64,000 nt of DNA. It comes from Candidatus Eisenbacteria bacterium (GTDB lineage: Bacteria; Eisenbacteria; RBG-16-71-46). Shown in pieces: positions 1 to 9,141 of the stretch. The stretch spans positions 1 to 64,000 of the forward strand of contig JADLBL010000024.1 in NCBI GenBank assembly GCA_020847735.1, written 5' to 3'. The notes under the pieces were generated by a model. That model did not search any database, was not told where the DNA came from, and saw nothing but the letters and a program-made list of their open reading frames with translations. Each line of letters begins with the position of its first letter. Position 1 is the stretch's first letter. Made by a program: the position numbers and the translations under genes.

Positions 1-400
<400 letters not shown>

Positions 401-456
401 GGTTTTTCTTAGGCGCTTCATGGTGTTCCAGCGTCTCGTTCGATTGTCATCCGTAT

Positions 457-572
<116 letters not shown>

Positions 573-582
573 TTTTTCCTTC

Positions 583-624
583 GTGAAGCCTCACCCCGTA
601 GCGGGGTGGGGCTTCACTTTTTTT
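583..624 (+). terminator. rho-independent terminator of the rRNA operon
   Basis: GTGAAGCC...CACCCCG pairs with CGGGGTG...GGCTTCAC across a very short loop, and a run of seven T residues follows (618-624). It starts about 11 nt after the 5S gene, as expected for the end of an rrn operon. Confidence 0.93.
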
Positions 625-872
625 CGGCCCGGGCCTGGGGCGGTGACGCCGCCCGCGGTGTCCGAAGCCGGTCACCACCCGGGCGCAGGCGTACTTCGCT
701 GGTCAACCGTTCGGGCCTCGCGATGTGCCGGATTTTGTCGCGAGGGCGCAAACTGATGGGCGGCAATGCTCTCCGTCGGCGGCCTGAGCGCCTGATTCCG
801 GGCATGGCGCCTGCTTCCTGACACCGGCAAGATCCCGCTGGAGTTGGCCTCCACGGGAGGCCGGAGGACTCG

Positions 873-1691
873 ATGGTCGTCTCGAGACAACATGGGTTGA
901 GTGTTCTGGTCGCGCTGGTCATGGCCGTCTCGCCGGTTCGCGCCGGCGCGCAGGGCCAGTGGCCTGATCGCGTCCAGGCCGCGCTCGAGACGACCGATCG
1001 GCGCATCGAACAGGCGGAGCGGGTCGTTCTCGATTCTGCGCCCGCACAGGCGAAGAGCGAACTCGCGACCGCCCGACAGCAACAGGATCGCGCGCGCACG
1101 GCATTCGGTGCGGCCCAGTACGGCCTTGCGGAACGCGCGACGCTCGAGTCGCGCTCGCATGCGGATCGGGCGATCGCGATCGTTCGCGGACTGCCGGATC
1201 CGGAGCGGGTGGAAGTCCAGGTGGAGCGCACCGGTGAACTGCTGGACCGCGCCCGCGACCGCCTCGCGGACTGTTCCGATCCGCGGGCGAAGGCGCTGCT
1301 TCGAGTCGCGCAGGAAATGCAGGCTCGCGCCGAGGCGGCGATCGGCGAGAGCCGTTACCTTGCCGGTCTCCAGCTCACGACCAGCGCACGTGAACGCATT
1401 CAGAAGGCGATGAGGCTGTGCAACGTCGTCGAGTCGCTCGCGGACAACGCATCTCGCGCGCTGCAACGCACCGACGATCTGCTCGCCAGGCTTCGCGATC
1501 GCCTTGGGGACGATCCGGACCCGGGGGTTCGCAGCGCGTTCGACCGCGCCCAGTCGCTGCAGGCCGAAGCGCATTCGGAGAATCGCGCCCGGCATTTCGA
1601 GGCGGCGCTCCGCCTGACCCATGTGGCCCGGATCACGGCGCGGCGTGCCGCCCGGTCCGGATCGTCTCCGCCGGGGCGCGGTCGTCGCTGA
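873..1691 (+). CDS. secreted helical-repeat protein of unknown function
   Basis: This is a 272-residue protein. Residues 1-27 form a Sec signal peptide ending in an A-G-A-type cleavage region, so it is probably periplasmic. The rest is alpha-helical and made of three related units at about residues 40-104, 119-181 and 199-259. Each is built on the pattern R-T-x-x-L-L-x-R-(A/L)-R-D-R-L, then a D-P-type turn, then a helix ending A-R. The ATG start follows a GGAGG motif at about 864-868. No catalytic motif is visible. The outer-membrane-like gene at 1723 starts 31 nt downstream, so the two are probably co-transcribed. It may be a structural or adaptor protein of the envelope; the function is not assigned. 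Confidence 0.7.
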   Translation: MVVSRQHGLSVLVALVMAVSPVRAGAQGQWPDRVQAALETTDRRIEQAERVVLDSAPAQAKSELATARQQQDRARTAFGAAQYGLAERATLESRSHADRAIAIVRGLPDPERVEVQVERTGELLDRARDRLADCSDPRAKALLRVAQEMQARAEAAIGESRYLAGLQLTTSARERIQKAMRLCNVVESLADNASRALQRTDDLLARLRDRLGDDPDPGVRSAFDRAQSLQAEAHSENRARHFEAALRLTHVARITARRAARSGSSPPGRGRR

Positions 1692-1722
1692 CGCGAACCC
1701 GGCCGCCGCAACGCCCTCCCTG

Positions 1723-3111
1723 ATGATCCGCTCCGGCGCGCCATCGTGCGAGGCTCGCGCTGCCCACCACGGGGCAGGCCACGCGGGGGGCACGGCCTCG
1801 TCGCCGCAGATCACCGTTGCTGTTCTGGCCGCGGCGCTGCTGCTCGCGACGGGTTCCGCCCGTGGCGCGGACAGTCTCTCGGTCCGCGGCGAGGTTGGGA
1901 CGGCGGCCGAAGTTTCGAATGAGCAGTTCTACGAATCGGCGATCGACGACACGACGTTTCTCGGGCGCAGGCTCCACGATTCTCCGGAGTCACGCGTCGC
2001 GGTGGTCGCCATGGCCGAACTCCTGCGGTCTGCAGGGAGCGGTCGCTGGCAGCTTCGCTTCGTGCCGGAGTTGTCCACGGGCGACGAGGCGACCCGCCTT
2101 GCCGCAACGGCCACGGTTCGTGTGCAGCCTCGCGATCGGCTGCGGCTTGCCCTCGAACCACGCGCCGAGTACAGCCGCGACGACGGGTTTGGAATGCGGC
2201 GCCGGGAATGGAGGGCAGCGCTCACGGGTCGCGCGAGGCTCCTGTCGTTCGACGAGTCTTCGGCGCTGCGCCTCGCGGCCGGCTCCGAAGTCGTGCGTGC
2301 GCTCGCGGGCAGCGACCCGTTCGTACTTTCGGGCACCTCGGCGCGTGTATCCGCCGGATGGGCGCGCACGCCGCTCCTGGGTTCGGAGTGGGACGTGGAG
2401 TACGGTGCGGTGGGGCGCGTGTTCCGCGACTCCACCTCCCGCGACCAGTTCGAGCATCGGTTGGCCGTCACCTGGCGACGGAACTTCGGGATCGCGAGCT
2501 CGCTCGTCCTGGCGGCCGAGGCGGACCGTCGCGTGGCCCTCCGGGACGTGACCAGCAGCCGGGACCGATTCCTGAGGGGCGAGACGACCCTGTCGGGAAC
2601 CTTCGCGCCCGCGCTGTCCTGGGAAATCCGCCCGGAGGTCAGCCTCGAATCCCTCCGCTTCGACGTCCCGGACAGCCTGCTCGACTTCGACTACGACGTC
2701 TGGGACGCACGATTGCTCCTGGGGCGCACGCTGGGTACGGCCTGGCGGGTTGGAATGGGACCGCGGGCCGAGTGGCTCTCGGCGCCGTGGAACGATGCGG
2801 AGTCCTACGACGAACTCGGCTGGACGCTGGAGCTCGAGCGCTTCACCGCCGCCTCCTGGTGGAACGTGGCCCCGGCTTTCGGGCGCAGGCGCTATGCCGG
2901 GACCGTCGCCGCGATGACGGACCTCCTGCTGCCGGCAACCCCGCTTCATTCCGACTTCACCTTCGTGGAGCTGAGCGCCTTCCTGGACCAGAAACTGCCG
3001 GCCCGGATGCGAGTGCGCGCCCTGGCCACGCTGCGCGACGAGCGCCACGACGATCCGGATCAGGATGCCCGGAGCCTTTACTTCTCGCTCGACGTCCGTA
3101 GACTGTTCTGA
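1723..3111 (+). CDS. predicted outer-membrane beta-barrel protein
   Basis: About 462 residues. After an N-terminal segment with a hydrophobic signal-like stretch (V-A-V-L-A-A-A-L-L-L region, ending at S-A-R-G-A) the protein is a series of alternating hydrophobic and charged strands rich in R/E pairs. It ends in the aromatic residue Phe (S-L-D-V-R-R-L-F), the C-terminal signature of beta-barrel proteins inserted by the BAM machinery. The ATG at 1723 is chosen because it clears the upstream stop at 1691; the frame is open further upstream but would overlap that gene. It follows the helical-repeat protein closely. The substrate or role cannot be read from the sequence. Confidence 0.65.
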   Translation: MIRSGAPSCEARAAHHGAGHAGGTASSPQITVAVLAAALLLATGSARGADSLSVRGEVGTAAEVSNEQFYESAIDDTTFLGRRLHDSPESRVAVVAMAELLRSAGSGRWQLRFVPELSTGDEATRLAATATVRVQPRDRLRLALEPRAEYSRDDGFGMRRREWRAALTGRARLLSFDESSALRLAAGSEVVRALAGSDPFVLSGTSARVSAGWARTPLLGSEWDVEYGAVGRVFRDSTSRDQFEHRLAVTWRRNFGIASSLVLAAEADRRVALRDVTSSRDRFLRGETTLSGTFAPALSWEIRPEVSLESLRFDVPDSLLDFDYDVWDARLLLGRTLGTAWRVGMGPRAEWLSAPWNDAESYDELGWTLELERFTAASWWNVAPAFGRRRYAGTVAAMTDLLLPATPLHSDFTFVELSAFLDQKLPARMRVRALATLRDERHDDPDQDARSLYFSLDVRRLF

Positions 3112-3136
3112 AACGCACGTCACCACGGAGGGTTGC

Positions 3137-4873
3137 ATGGGGTCCCGACGCAGGGTTCTGGGGTGGATCATCCTGGTTGTGGTGCTTGGGGCCGTCGCCC
3201 TGGCGGTCGTCAACCGATTCCGCAGCCCCGTACGAGGCCCGACCGAGCACCGAATGCTGGTCTACGACGTGCCCGCCGAGATCGACGAGGCTCCCGCCCC
3301 GTATCTGCCGTTCTCCCTTGCGTCGCTTCGTCGAGACCAGCCCAGCCTGCGCGAAATATGCGCCGGGATCTCGCGCGCGGCCGACGACGACGCGATCGAC
3401 GCCCTGGTTCTTCATGTCGGGGGCGTGAGCTGGGGCTGGGCCCGCATCGCCGAGTTCAGGGACGCGCTCGCCCTGTTCCGGGACGCCGGCAAGCCGGTCT
3501 ACGTGAGCCTTGCCGGGGGCGACGAGCAGTCGTACCTGCTCGCCACAGGGGCCGACCTGGTCTCGATGCCGGAAACGGCGATCCTCCAACTCGATGGTTT
3601 GACGCTGTCGGCGATGTTTCTCCGCGGGACCTACGACAAGCTGGGCATCACCCCGAACTTCGCCAGCGTGGGTGAGTACAAGTCCGCGGTCGAGACCTAT
3701 ACCCGCACGGGTTTCAGCGCGCCGGCGCGCGCGGCGCTGGAATCGCTGCTCGACGAGGAGTACGGCCTGCTCGTGGACTCGCTCGCCTCGGCGCGGGACC
3801 TGGCCCCGGATTCCGTGCGCCGCTTGATCGACGAAGGCCCCTTCACCGCACGGGCCGCGCTGCACGCCGGCCTGCTCGATACGCTGCTCGATGAACCCAG
3901 CCTCGACGCGCTCGCCGGGCAGGCCGATGGGCGAAGCCTCGGTACGACCTCACTCAGCCGTTACGTGCGCGGAACGAAGGACGCGACGTCCCTCGGCGAA
4001 CCGGAGATCGCCCTGATCGTGGCGAGCGGCGCCATCGTACCCGGTCGTTCGAGCTCGAATCCGTGGAGTGGCGAGCAATGCGGCTCCGAAACGATGGTTT
4101 CCGCGCTTCGCGAGGCGCGGAACCGCCGCGCGGTCAAGGCCATCGTGCTGCGCGTGGACAGTCCGGGCGGCTCGGGCCAGGCCTCGGACGACATCTGGCA
4201 GGAGGTGCGCCGTGCCCGCGCCCAGAAGCCGGTGATCGTCAGCATGTCGAACCTCGCCGCGTCGGGAGGCTACTACATCGCCTGCGGCGCCGACCGCATC
4301 GTGGCGGAACCGACGACGCTCACCGGCTCGATCGGCGTCTTCGGTGGCAAGCTCAACCTGCTGGGTCTCTACCAGAAGCTCGGGCTGAACATCGAAACGG
4401 TCTCGCGCGGGCGAAATGCGGAGATGCTCTCGCCGTTCCGGGACTTCACCCCGCAGGAGCGGGATCGCTACCAGGCCCAGCTCGACGACTTCTACCGCGT
4501 GTTTCTCGCGCGAGTGGCGGAGGGCAGGGGCATGAGCGAGGAACGCGCGGACTCGCTCGGCCGCGGCCGCGTCTGGGCCGGCCTGTCGGCCCAACGCTTC
4601 GGCCTGGTGGACACACTGGGGGGCCTGAACACGGCGGTGGCCGTGGCAAGGTCGCGCGCCGGGCTGTCCGAGGACGCGACCGTTCGCCTCGAGCTCTATC
4701 CGCGACCGAAGCACTCGTTCGTGCGGACATTCCTGGAGGGCCTGCTCGGAGTCGAAGACGACGAGTCGGAGGCCTCCGCGCTCTCACCCGTCTTCGCCGC
4801 GTGGCTCGTGGCGGCCCGGTTCCCGGCCGGCGCGACGCTCGCGATGCTGCCCTACACGCTCGATATCCGCTGA
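3137..4873 (+). CDS. sppA: signal peptide peptidase SppA, 67K (double-domain) type
   Basis: This membrane-anchored serine protease clears residual signal peptides in the cytoplasmic membrane. It has 578 residues with one N-terminal transmembrane helix (about residues 10-28) and two tandem SppA domains. The catalytic lysine is K182 in the G-E-Y-K-S-A-V motif of the N-terminal domain. The serine nucleophile is S376 in A-A-S-G-G-Y-Y of the C-terminal domain. This split Lys/Ser dyad is that of the E. coli-type enzyme. The ATG at 3137 is preceded by GGAGGGT at 3127-3133; the frame continues upstream but would run into the previous gene. It ends at a long hairpin shared with the convergent cytochrome gene. 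Confidence 0.93.
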   Translation: MGSRRRVLGWIILVVVLGAVALAVVNRFRSPVRGPTEHRMLVYDVPAEIDEAPAPYLPFSLASLRRDQPSLREICAGISRAADDDAIDALVLHVGGVSWGWARIAEFRDALALFRDAGKPVYVSLAGGDEQSYLLATGADLVSMPETAILQLDGLTLSAMFLRGTYDKLGITPNFASVGEYKSAVETYTRTGFSAPARAALESLLDEEYGLLVDSLASARDLAPDSVRRLIDEGPFTARAALHAGLLDTLLDEPSLDALAGQADGRSLGTTSLSRYVRGTKDATSLGEPEIALIVASGAIVPGRSSSNPWSGEQCGSETMVSALREARNRRAVKAIVLRVDSPGGSGQASDDIWQEVRRARAQKPVIVSMSNLAASGGYYIACGADRIVAEPTTLTGSIGVFGGKLNLLGLYQKLGLNIETVSRGRNAEMLSPFRDFTPQERDRYQAQLDDFYRVFLARVAEGRGMSEERADSLGRGRVWAGLSAQRFGLVDTLGGLNTAVAVARSRAGLSEDATVRLELYPRPKHSFVRTFLEGLLGVEDDESEASALSPVFAAWLVAARFPAGATLAMLPYTLDIR

Positions 4874-4886
4874 CGGGCGAAAGCAG

Positions 4887-4915
4887 CGAGGCGCGGCCCG
4901 TCGGGCCGCGCCTCG
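4887..4915. terminator. 13-bp perfect hairpin between convergent genes
   Basis: CGAGGCGCGGCCC (4887-4899) pairs perfectly with GGGCCGCGCCTCG (4903-4915) over a 3-nt loop. It lies between sppA (ends 4873) and the minus-strand cytochrome gene (ends 4943). There is no T run on either strand, so it may act as a bidirectional transcription barrier or an mRNA 3'-end stabiliser rather than a classical intrinsic terminator. Confidence 0.6.
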
Positions 4916-4942
4916 TCTCGTACGTCTGGTGGCCGAAGGACG

Positions 4943-5335
4943 CTACTTCTTCTTCGCGAGCGTGTGGATGTAGGCGATGAGGTCCTCGATCTGAGCGGGC
5001 TTGAGCTGGCCCGACTTGCCCCACGCAACCATGCCTTCCTTGAGCTTGCCGTTGGTGATGCAGTCGCGCAGGTAGTCGTCACCACCCTTGGCGCGCGCGG
5101 GGTCGGCCCAGGTGCTGGGCAGCTTCCAGTTCGGGGTCGGCTTGCCGGTCAGCTTGACGCCCCCCGTCCCGTCGGCCTTGTGGCAGACGACGCACTTGGA
5201 GGTGTAGATCACCTTGCCCGCGGCGGCGTTGCCCTTGCTGGGGCCGGCCTGGGCGGTGAGCGCGAACATGAAGGCAAAGGCAGCGAGCGCAGCGATCCCG
5301 AGGCTCAGGGCACGCTGGGGCTTCAGAAACGACAT
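4943..5335 (-). CDS. secreted small class I cytochrome c
   Basis: 130 residues. A Sec signal peptide covers residues 1-30 (cleavage after A-L-T-A-Q-A). One haem c site C-V-V-C-H lies at about residues 48-52, and a probable distal Met in K-E-G-M-V-A-W at about residue 101. The mature protein is a ~100-residue periplasmic mono-haem electron carrier. The fold pattern G-K-x-I-Y-x-x-K-C...C-H and the C-terminal helix D-L-I-A-Y-I-H match the cytochrome c family. AGGAGCC lies just upstream of the ATG. It is separate from the two lipoprotein cytochromes of the nos region and not obviously related to them beyond the family. Confidence 0.9.
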   Translation of the reverse strand: MSFLKPQRALSLGIAALAAFAFMFALTAQAGPSKGNAAAGKVIYTSKCVVCHKADGTGGVKLTGKPTPNWKLPSTWADPARAKGGDDYLRDCITNGKLKEGMVAWGKSGQLKPAQIEDLIAYIHTLAKKK

Positions 5336-5364
5336 TCGACGGCTCCTTTCGGGTCCAATGGTGC

Positions 5365-5496
5365 GTGGGCCCGAGGGCCCACAACCGGGAAGATCCAGAG
5401 TGGGCCCGCAGGCCCACGACAGACCATGTGCGTCCCACAGTAGTGTCGTGGGCGGAGGGATTCAATCCGCCCGGGCCCGCCGATGTTCTCGGCGGG
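5365..5496. repeat. cluster of four hairpins in a divergent intergenic region
   Basis: Four inverted repeats lie in 132 nt. GTGGGCC-CGAG-GGCCCAC is at 5365-5382. GTGGGCC-CGCA-GGCCCAC is at 5400-5417; it has the same arms and a related loop. GGGCGGA...TCCGCCC is at 5450-5472. CCCGCCGA-TGTTC-TCGGCGGG is at 5476-5496. In addition CCCACGAC (5413-5420) can pair with GTCGTGGG (5445-5452), giving an alternative fold. The block sits between the minus-strand cytochrome gene and the plus-strand EF-G-like gene, upstream of a promoter-like sequence. Possible roles are mRNA leader structure, a terminator pair or a protein-binding site. Confidence 0.7.
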
Positions 5497-5549
5497 TCAA
5501 TGTTGCGACCGCTGGAACCCGCGCGTCCGGAAGGTCCGTCCCTGAGTTC

Positions 5550-5579
5550 TTGACCCGCTTCGAACAGCGATGCTAGTTT
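5550..5579 (+). promoter_or_regulatory. putative sigma70-type promoter for the EF-G-like gene
   Basis: TTGACC (5550-5555), an 18-nt spacer, then TAGTTT (5574-5579), about 95 nt ahead of the chosen GTG start. The same TTGACC -35 box recurs ahead of the riboflavin leader and the carboxylase gene in this window. Confidence 0.5.
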
Positions 5580-5675
5580 CCGCCTTTGCTTGCAGTTACG
5601 CGATTGATGCTCGCCGGTGTCAAACGCGGGCACGCCGTCCTCGGGTCACTTCGAGCTGCGCACGGGAGGTGTCGG

Positions 5676-7775
5676 GTGAAAGAGTTCCCCACTGCACAGA
5701 TCCGGAACGTCGCCCTGGTCGCACACCACGGAGTCGGCAAGACGTCGCTGGCGGAGGCGATGCTCTTCAACGCGAAGGCGACGACCCGGCTGGGGCGGAT
5801 CTCCGACGGCACCACGCTGCTCGACCACGCCCCCGACGAGATCTCGCGGCAGATCACCATCGACCTGGGACTCGCCCAGTTCGAGTGGGCGGGACACAAG
5901 GTCAACCTGCTCGACACGCCGGGGTATCCGGACTTCGTTGGGGACGTCTACAGCGCCCTGAGGGTGGCGGACGCCGCGATCCTCGTGATCCGCGCCAGCG
6001 CTGGAGTCGAGGTCGGCACCGAGGTCGTCTGGGAGGTGCTCAAGCAGGAGAAGAGCCCGATCCTGGTCGTCGTGAACATGATGGACAAGGAGCACGCCGA
6101 CTTCGCGGCGGCGGTCCGCAGCTGTCACGATCGTCTCGGCCTGAACGCGGTGGCGGTGCAGATCCCGATCGGCGAGGCGGAGCAGTTCTCCGGCATCGTG
6201 GACCTGATCGAGAACCGGGCGTGGCAGTTCACCGGGCGAGGGGTGGAGGAGAAGAGCCAGGAGATCCCGATTCCGGCCGAGCTCGCGGAACGCGCCGCCG
6301 CGGCGCGCGCGACGCTCATGGAGGAGGCCGCGACCGGCGATGAGAGTCTCATGGAGAAGTTCCTCTCGAGCGGCGAGCTGTCGGTCGAGGAGATCCGCAA
6401 GGGACTCTGCGAACGGGTCGTGATGTGCGATCTGGCCCCGGTGTTCTGCTGCTCGGCGTACCACAACCTCGGAGTCAAGGAAGTGCTCGACGAGGTCGCG
6501 GACGTCCTCCCCTCGCCACTCGACGTCCATCCCCAGAAGGGCCCGAGCGGCGGCGACGGGGCCGTGGTTGAGATCCGGCCCGAGGCCACGGCTCCGGTTG
6601 CGGCCACCGTGTTCAAGACGCTGGCCGAAGCACACCTCGGCGAGTTGTCGCTCATTCGTCTCTGGGCCGGGCACCTCGAGCCGGGCAAGGAACTCCTCAA
6701 CACTTCGCGCGCACGCTCCGAGAAGATGGGCACGCTCTACCACCTGACCGGAAAGGAAAGGTCGGACTGCAAGGGCGCCGCCGCCGGCGACATCGTCGCG
6801 GCGGTCAAGCTGCGCGAAACGCACACCGGGGACACGCTGGCCGACAAGGCGCGACCGGTGAAGCTGGCGGCCCCGGACTTTCCCGATCCCGTCACGGCCG
6901 AGTGCATCCGCTCGAAGAACAAGGGGGACGAGGAGAAGATGGCGCAGGGCATCGCGCGCCTGCACGAGGAGGATCCGACGCTCGCGCGCGGATACGAGGA
7001 GAGCACCCGGGAACACCTCGTCTTCGGCATGGGCGACCTGCACCTCGAGATCCTCGTCGAGCGCCTCAAGAAGCGCTTCGGCGTGGACGTGCTGCTCAGC
7101 AAGCCGCACGTTCCGTACCGCGAGACGATCCGCGGCAAGGCGCAGGACGAATACCGCCACAAGAAACAGTCCGGCGGCCGCGGCCAGTTCGGCGAGGTGC
7201 ACCTCAAGGTCGAGCCGCTTCCGCGTGGCGGGAAGTTCCTGTTCGTGGACGAGATCAAGGGCGGGGTGATTCCCGGGCAATACATTCCCGCCGTCGAGAA
7301 GGGCGTCGTCGCCGGCATGGAGAAGGGGCCGCTCGCCGGCTACCCGGTCGTGGACGTGCGGGTCGCGGTGTTCTTCGGCAAGTACCACGACGTGGACTCC
7401 TCGGAAATGGCGTTCAAGATCGCGGCCGAGACCTGCTTCCACCAGGTCGTGCTCAAGGCCTCTCCCGTGCTGCTCGAGCCGTTCAGCGACCTCGAAGTGC
7501 GCGTGCCGGAGGAGTTCCTCGGCGACGTGATGGGGGACATGTCCTCGCGCCGGGGCAAGATTCTCGGCACCGAAGCGAGCGGCCACTACCAGGTCATCAA
7601 GGCCAAGGTTCCCGCCGCCGAGCTCTACAAGTACGCCTCGCACCTGCGCTCGATCACGCAGGGCAGAGGCATGCACCACGCCAAGCTGTCGCACTACGAG
7701 GAAGTGCCGCGCGAAATCGCCGAGAAGGTCATCGCCGCGGCGCGGGCCGAGAAGGAGGCGGGCGCGAACGCCTAG
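5676..7775 (+). CDS. elongation factor G-like translational GTPase (EF-G paralogue)
   Basis: 699 residues with the five-domain layout of EF-G. G1 is A-H-H-G-V-G-K-T (residues 16-23), the G2 threonine is in R-Q-I-T-I-D, and G3 is D-T-P-G (80-83). G4 reads N-M-M-D (134-137) instead of N-K-x-D, so the usual lysine is replaced by methionine. Domain IV carries the H-K-K-Q-S-G-G-R-G-Q-F-G motif. The A-H-H-G...K-T-S-L form of G1 is typical of the EF-G-like (FusA2-type) group, not the main translocase, which is usually in the str operon. The GTG start at 5676 has GGGAGGT at 5664-5670. It probably acts in translation or ribosome recycling; the exact role is unknown. Confidence 0.9.
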   Translation: MKEFPTAQIRNVALVAHHGVGKTSLAEAMLFNAKATTRLGRISDGTTLLDHAPDEISRQITIDLGLAQFEWAGHKVNLLDTPGYPDFVGDVYSALRVADAAILVIRASAGVEVGTEVVWEVLKQEKSPILVVVNMMDKEHADFAAAVRSCHDRLGLNAVAVQIPIGEAEQFSGIVDLIENRAWQFTGRGVEEKSQEIPIPAELAERAAAARATLMEEAATGDESLMEKFLSSGELSVEEIRKGLCERVVMCDLAPVFCCSAYHNLGVKEVLDEVADVLPSPLDVHPQKGPSGGDGAVVEIRPEATAPVAATVFKTLAEAHLGELSLIRLWAGHLEPGKELLNTSRARSEKMGTLYHLTGKERSDCKGAAAGDIVAAVKLRETHTGDTLADKARPVKLAAPDFPDPVTAECIRSKNKGDEEKMAQGIARLHEEDPTLARGYEESTREHLVFGMGDLHLEILVERLKKRFGVDVLLSKPHVPYRETIRGKAQDEYRHKKQSGGRGQFGEVHLKVEPLPRGGKFLFVDEIKGGVIPGQYIPAVEKGVVAGMEKGPLAGYPVVDVRVAVFFGKYHDVDSSEMAFKIAAETCFHQVVLKASPVLLEPFSDLEVRVPEEFLGDVMGDMSSRRGKILGTEASGHYQVIKAKVPAAELYKYASHLRSITQGRGMHHAKLSHYEEVPREIAEKVIAAARAEKEAGANA

Positions 7776-7841
7776 CGGGGACGGCCCGCGGGCCCGCCGC
7801 CGGCGGGTTCGCGGACTCTTCCGGCCGGGCGCCCGGGACGC

Positions 7842-8588
7842 ATGTCGGGCCACTCCAAATGGTCGACGATCAAGCGCAAGAAGGCCGCGACCGACGCCGC
7901 CCGCGGCAAGGCCTTCACCCGGATCATCAAGGAGATCACCCTTGCCGCCCGGGCCGGCGGCGACCCTGACGGGAATCCGCGCCTGCGGACGGCGATCCAG
8001 GCCGCCAAGGCGGTGAACATGCCGGCGGCCAACATCGAGCGGGCGGTCCGAAAGGGTACGGGCGAACTCGACGGCGCGACGATCGAGGAGATGCACTTCG
8101 AAGGATACGGACCTCACGGGGTTGCGATCCTCGTCGAGTGCGCGACCGACAATCGCAATCGTGCCGCGAACGACATTCGCCACCTTTTCACGCGCTTCGG
8201 CGGCAGCCTCGCCGCCGCCGGAGCCGTGTCGTACCTGTTTCGGACGCGAGGCGTGATCGTCGTGGACCGGGCAGCGATCGCCGAGGACGCTCTGCTGGAG
8301 TTGGCCCTGGAGGCGGGCGCGGAGGACGTCGTCGCCGAAGGAGCCACGTTCGAGGTCCTGACGCCGCCGTCGGCGTTCGAGTCGGTGCGCGAGGCGCTGG
8401 CCGCCCGCTCGGTCGCGATGTCCAGCGCGGAGGTGACCCGGCTCGCCTCGATCCACGTGACGCTGACCGAGCAGGGGGCCGGCAGCGTGCTCAGGCTCAT
8501 CGAGCAACTCGAGGAGAATGACGACGTCCAGAAGGTCTACGCGAACTTCCTCCTTCCCGACGAAGTCCTTGCGAAGCTCACGCAATAG
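7842..8588 (+). CDS. yebC: YebC/PmpR family protein
   Basis: 248 residues, the normal length. It starts with the family signature M-S-G-H-S-K-W-S-T-I-K-R-K-K and has the G-T-G-E-L-D-G and Y-E-G-Y-G-P-H-G-type blocks (here F-E-G-Y-G-P-H-G). YebC proteins were annotated as transcriptional regulators, and more recent work links them to translation of difficult motifs such as polyproline. The gene sits immediately upstream of ruvC (7 nt gap), the conserved yebC-ruvCAB order, and 66 nt after the EF-G-like gene. Confidence 0.96.
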   Translation: MSGHSKWSTIKRKKAATDAARGKAFTRIIKEITLAARAGGDPDGNPRLRTAIQAAKAVNMPAANIERAVRKGTGELDGATIEEMHFEGYGPHGVAILVECATDNRNRAANDIRHLFTRFGGSLAAAGAVSYLFRTRGVIVVDRAAIAEDALLELALEAGAEDVVAEGATFEVLTPPSAFESVREALAARSVAMSSAEVTRLASIHVTLTEQGAGSVLRLIEQLEENDDVQKVYANFLLPDEVLAKLTQ

Positions 8589-8595
8589 CCCCAGC

Positions 8596-9141
8596 ATGCG
8601 CGCCATGCGTGTCCTGGGACTGGACCCCGGAAGCCGACGGACCGGCTGGGGCCTCGTGGAAAGGTCCGGCAACGCGTTTCGCTGCGTCGAGTGCGGAACC
8701 CTCTCGCCCGGGGCGGGCCTCGACCTGCCGCGGAGGCTTCACTTCCTGGCTCGAGAGGCCGGGGCGATCCTCGAGCGGTTCTCGCCGGATGCCGTCGTCC
8801 TCGAAGAGGCCTTCTACCACCAGAACGTGCGTTCCACGCTCGTGCTCGGCCACGTCCGCGGCGCACTCATGGTGGCGGCGGTCGAGCGGGGCATCGAGCT
8901 GGCCGAGTACACGCCGCGCGAGGTGAAGCTCGCGGTCACCGGTCGCGGCGGCGCCGCCAAGGAACAGGTGGCGGCGATGGTTCGGCGCATCCTCGGCCTG
9001 GAATCGTCGCCGCAGGCGGACGCCGCCGACGCTCTCGCGGGCGCGCTTTGCCACCTCAACCGCTCGCGCTTCGCCGCGCGCGGGACGGGGGCAAGGCCGG
9101 CACGCGCCTGGGAAGCGCTGCTGGCGAGGGCGGCCCGGTGA
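8596..9141 (+). CDS. ruvC: Holliday junction resolvase RuvC
   Basis: RuvC is the endonuclease that cleaves Holliday junctions symmetrically, working with RuvAB. It has about 181 residues. The catalytic acidic residues are visible: D in L-G-L-D-P-G-S near the N-terminus, E in V-L-E-E-A-F-Y, and D/D in Q-A-D-A-A-D-A-L-A near residue 140. Two in-frame ATGs at 8596 and 8605 are possible starts. The stop overlaps the ruvA start by GTGA, implying translational coupling. Confidence 0.95.
   Translation: MRAMRVLGLDPGSRRTGWGLVERSGNAFRCVECGTLSPGAGLDLPRRLHFLAREAGAILERFSPDAVVLEEAFYHQNVRSTLVLGHVRGALMVAAVERGIELAEYTPREVKLAVTGRGGAAKEQVAAMVRRILGLESSPQADAADALAGALCHLNRSRFAARGTGARPARAWEALLARAAR

Noticed and set aside
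5646-8672. A 1008-codon open frame on the minus strand opposite the EF-G-like and yebC genes
   Set aside because: It is antisense to two clearly conserved genes, is Arg/His/Leu-rich as expected for a shadow frame in GC-rich DNA, and shows no domain.
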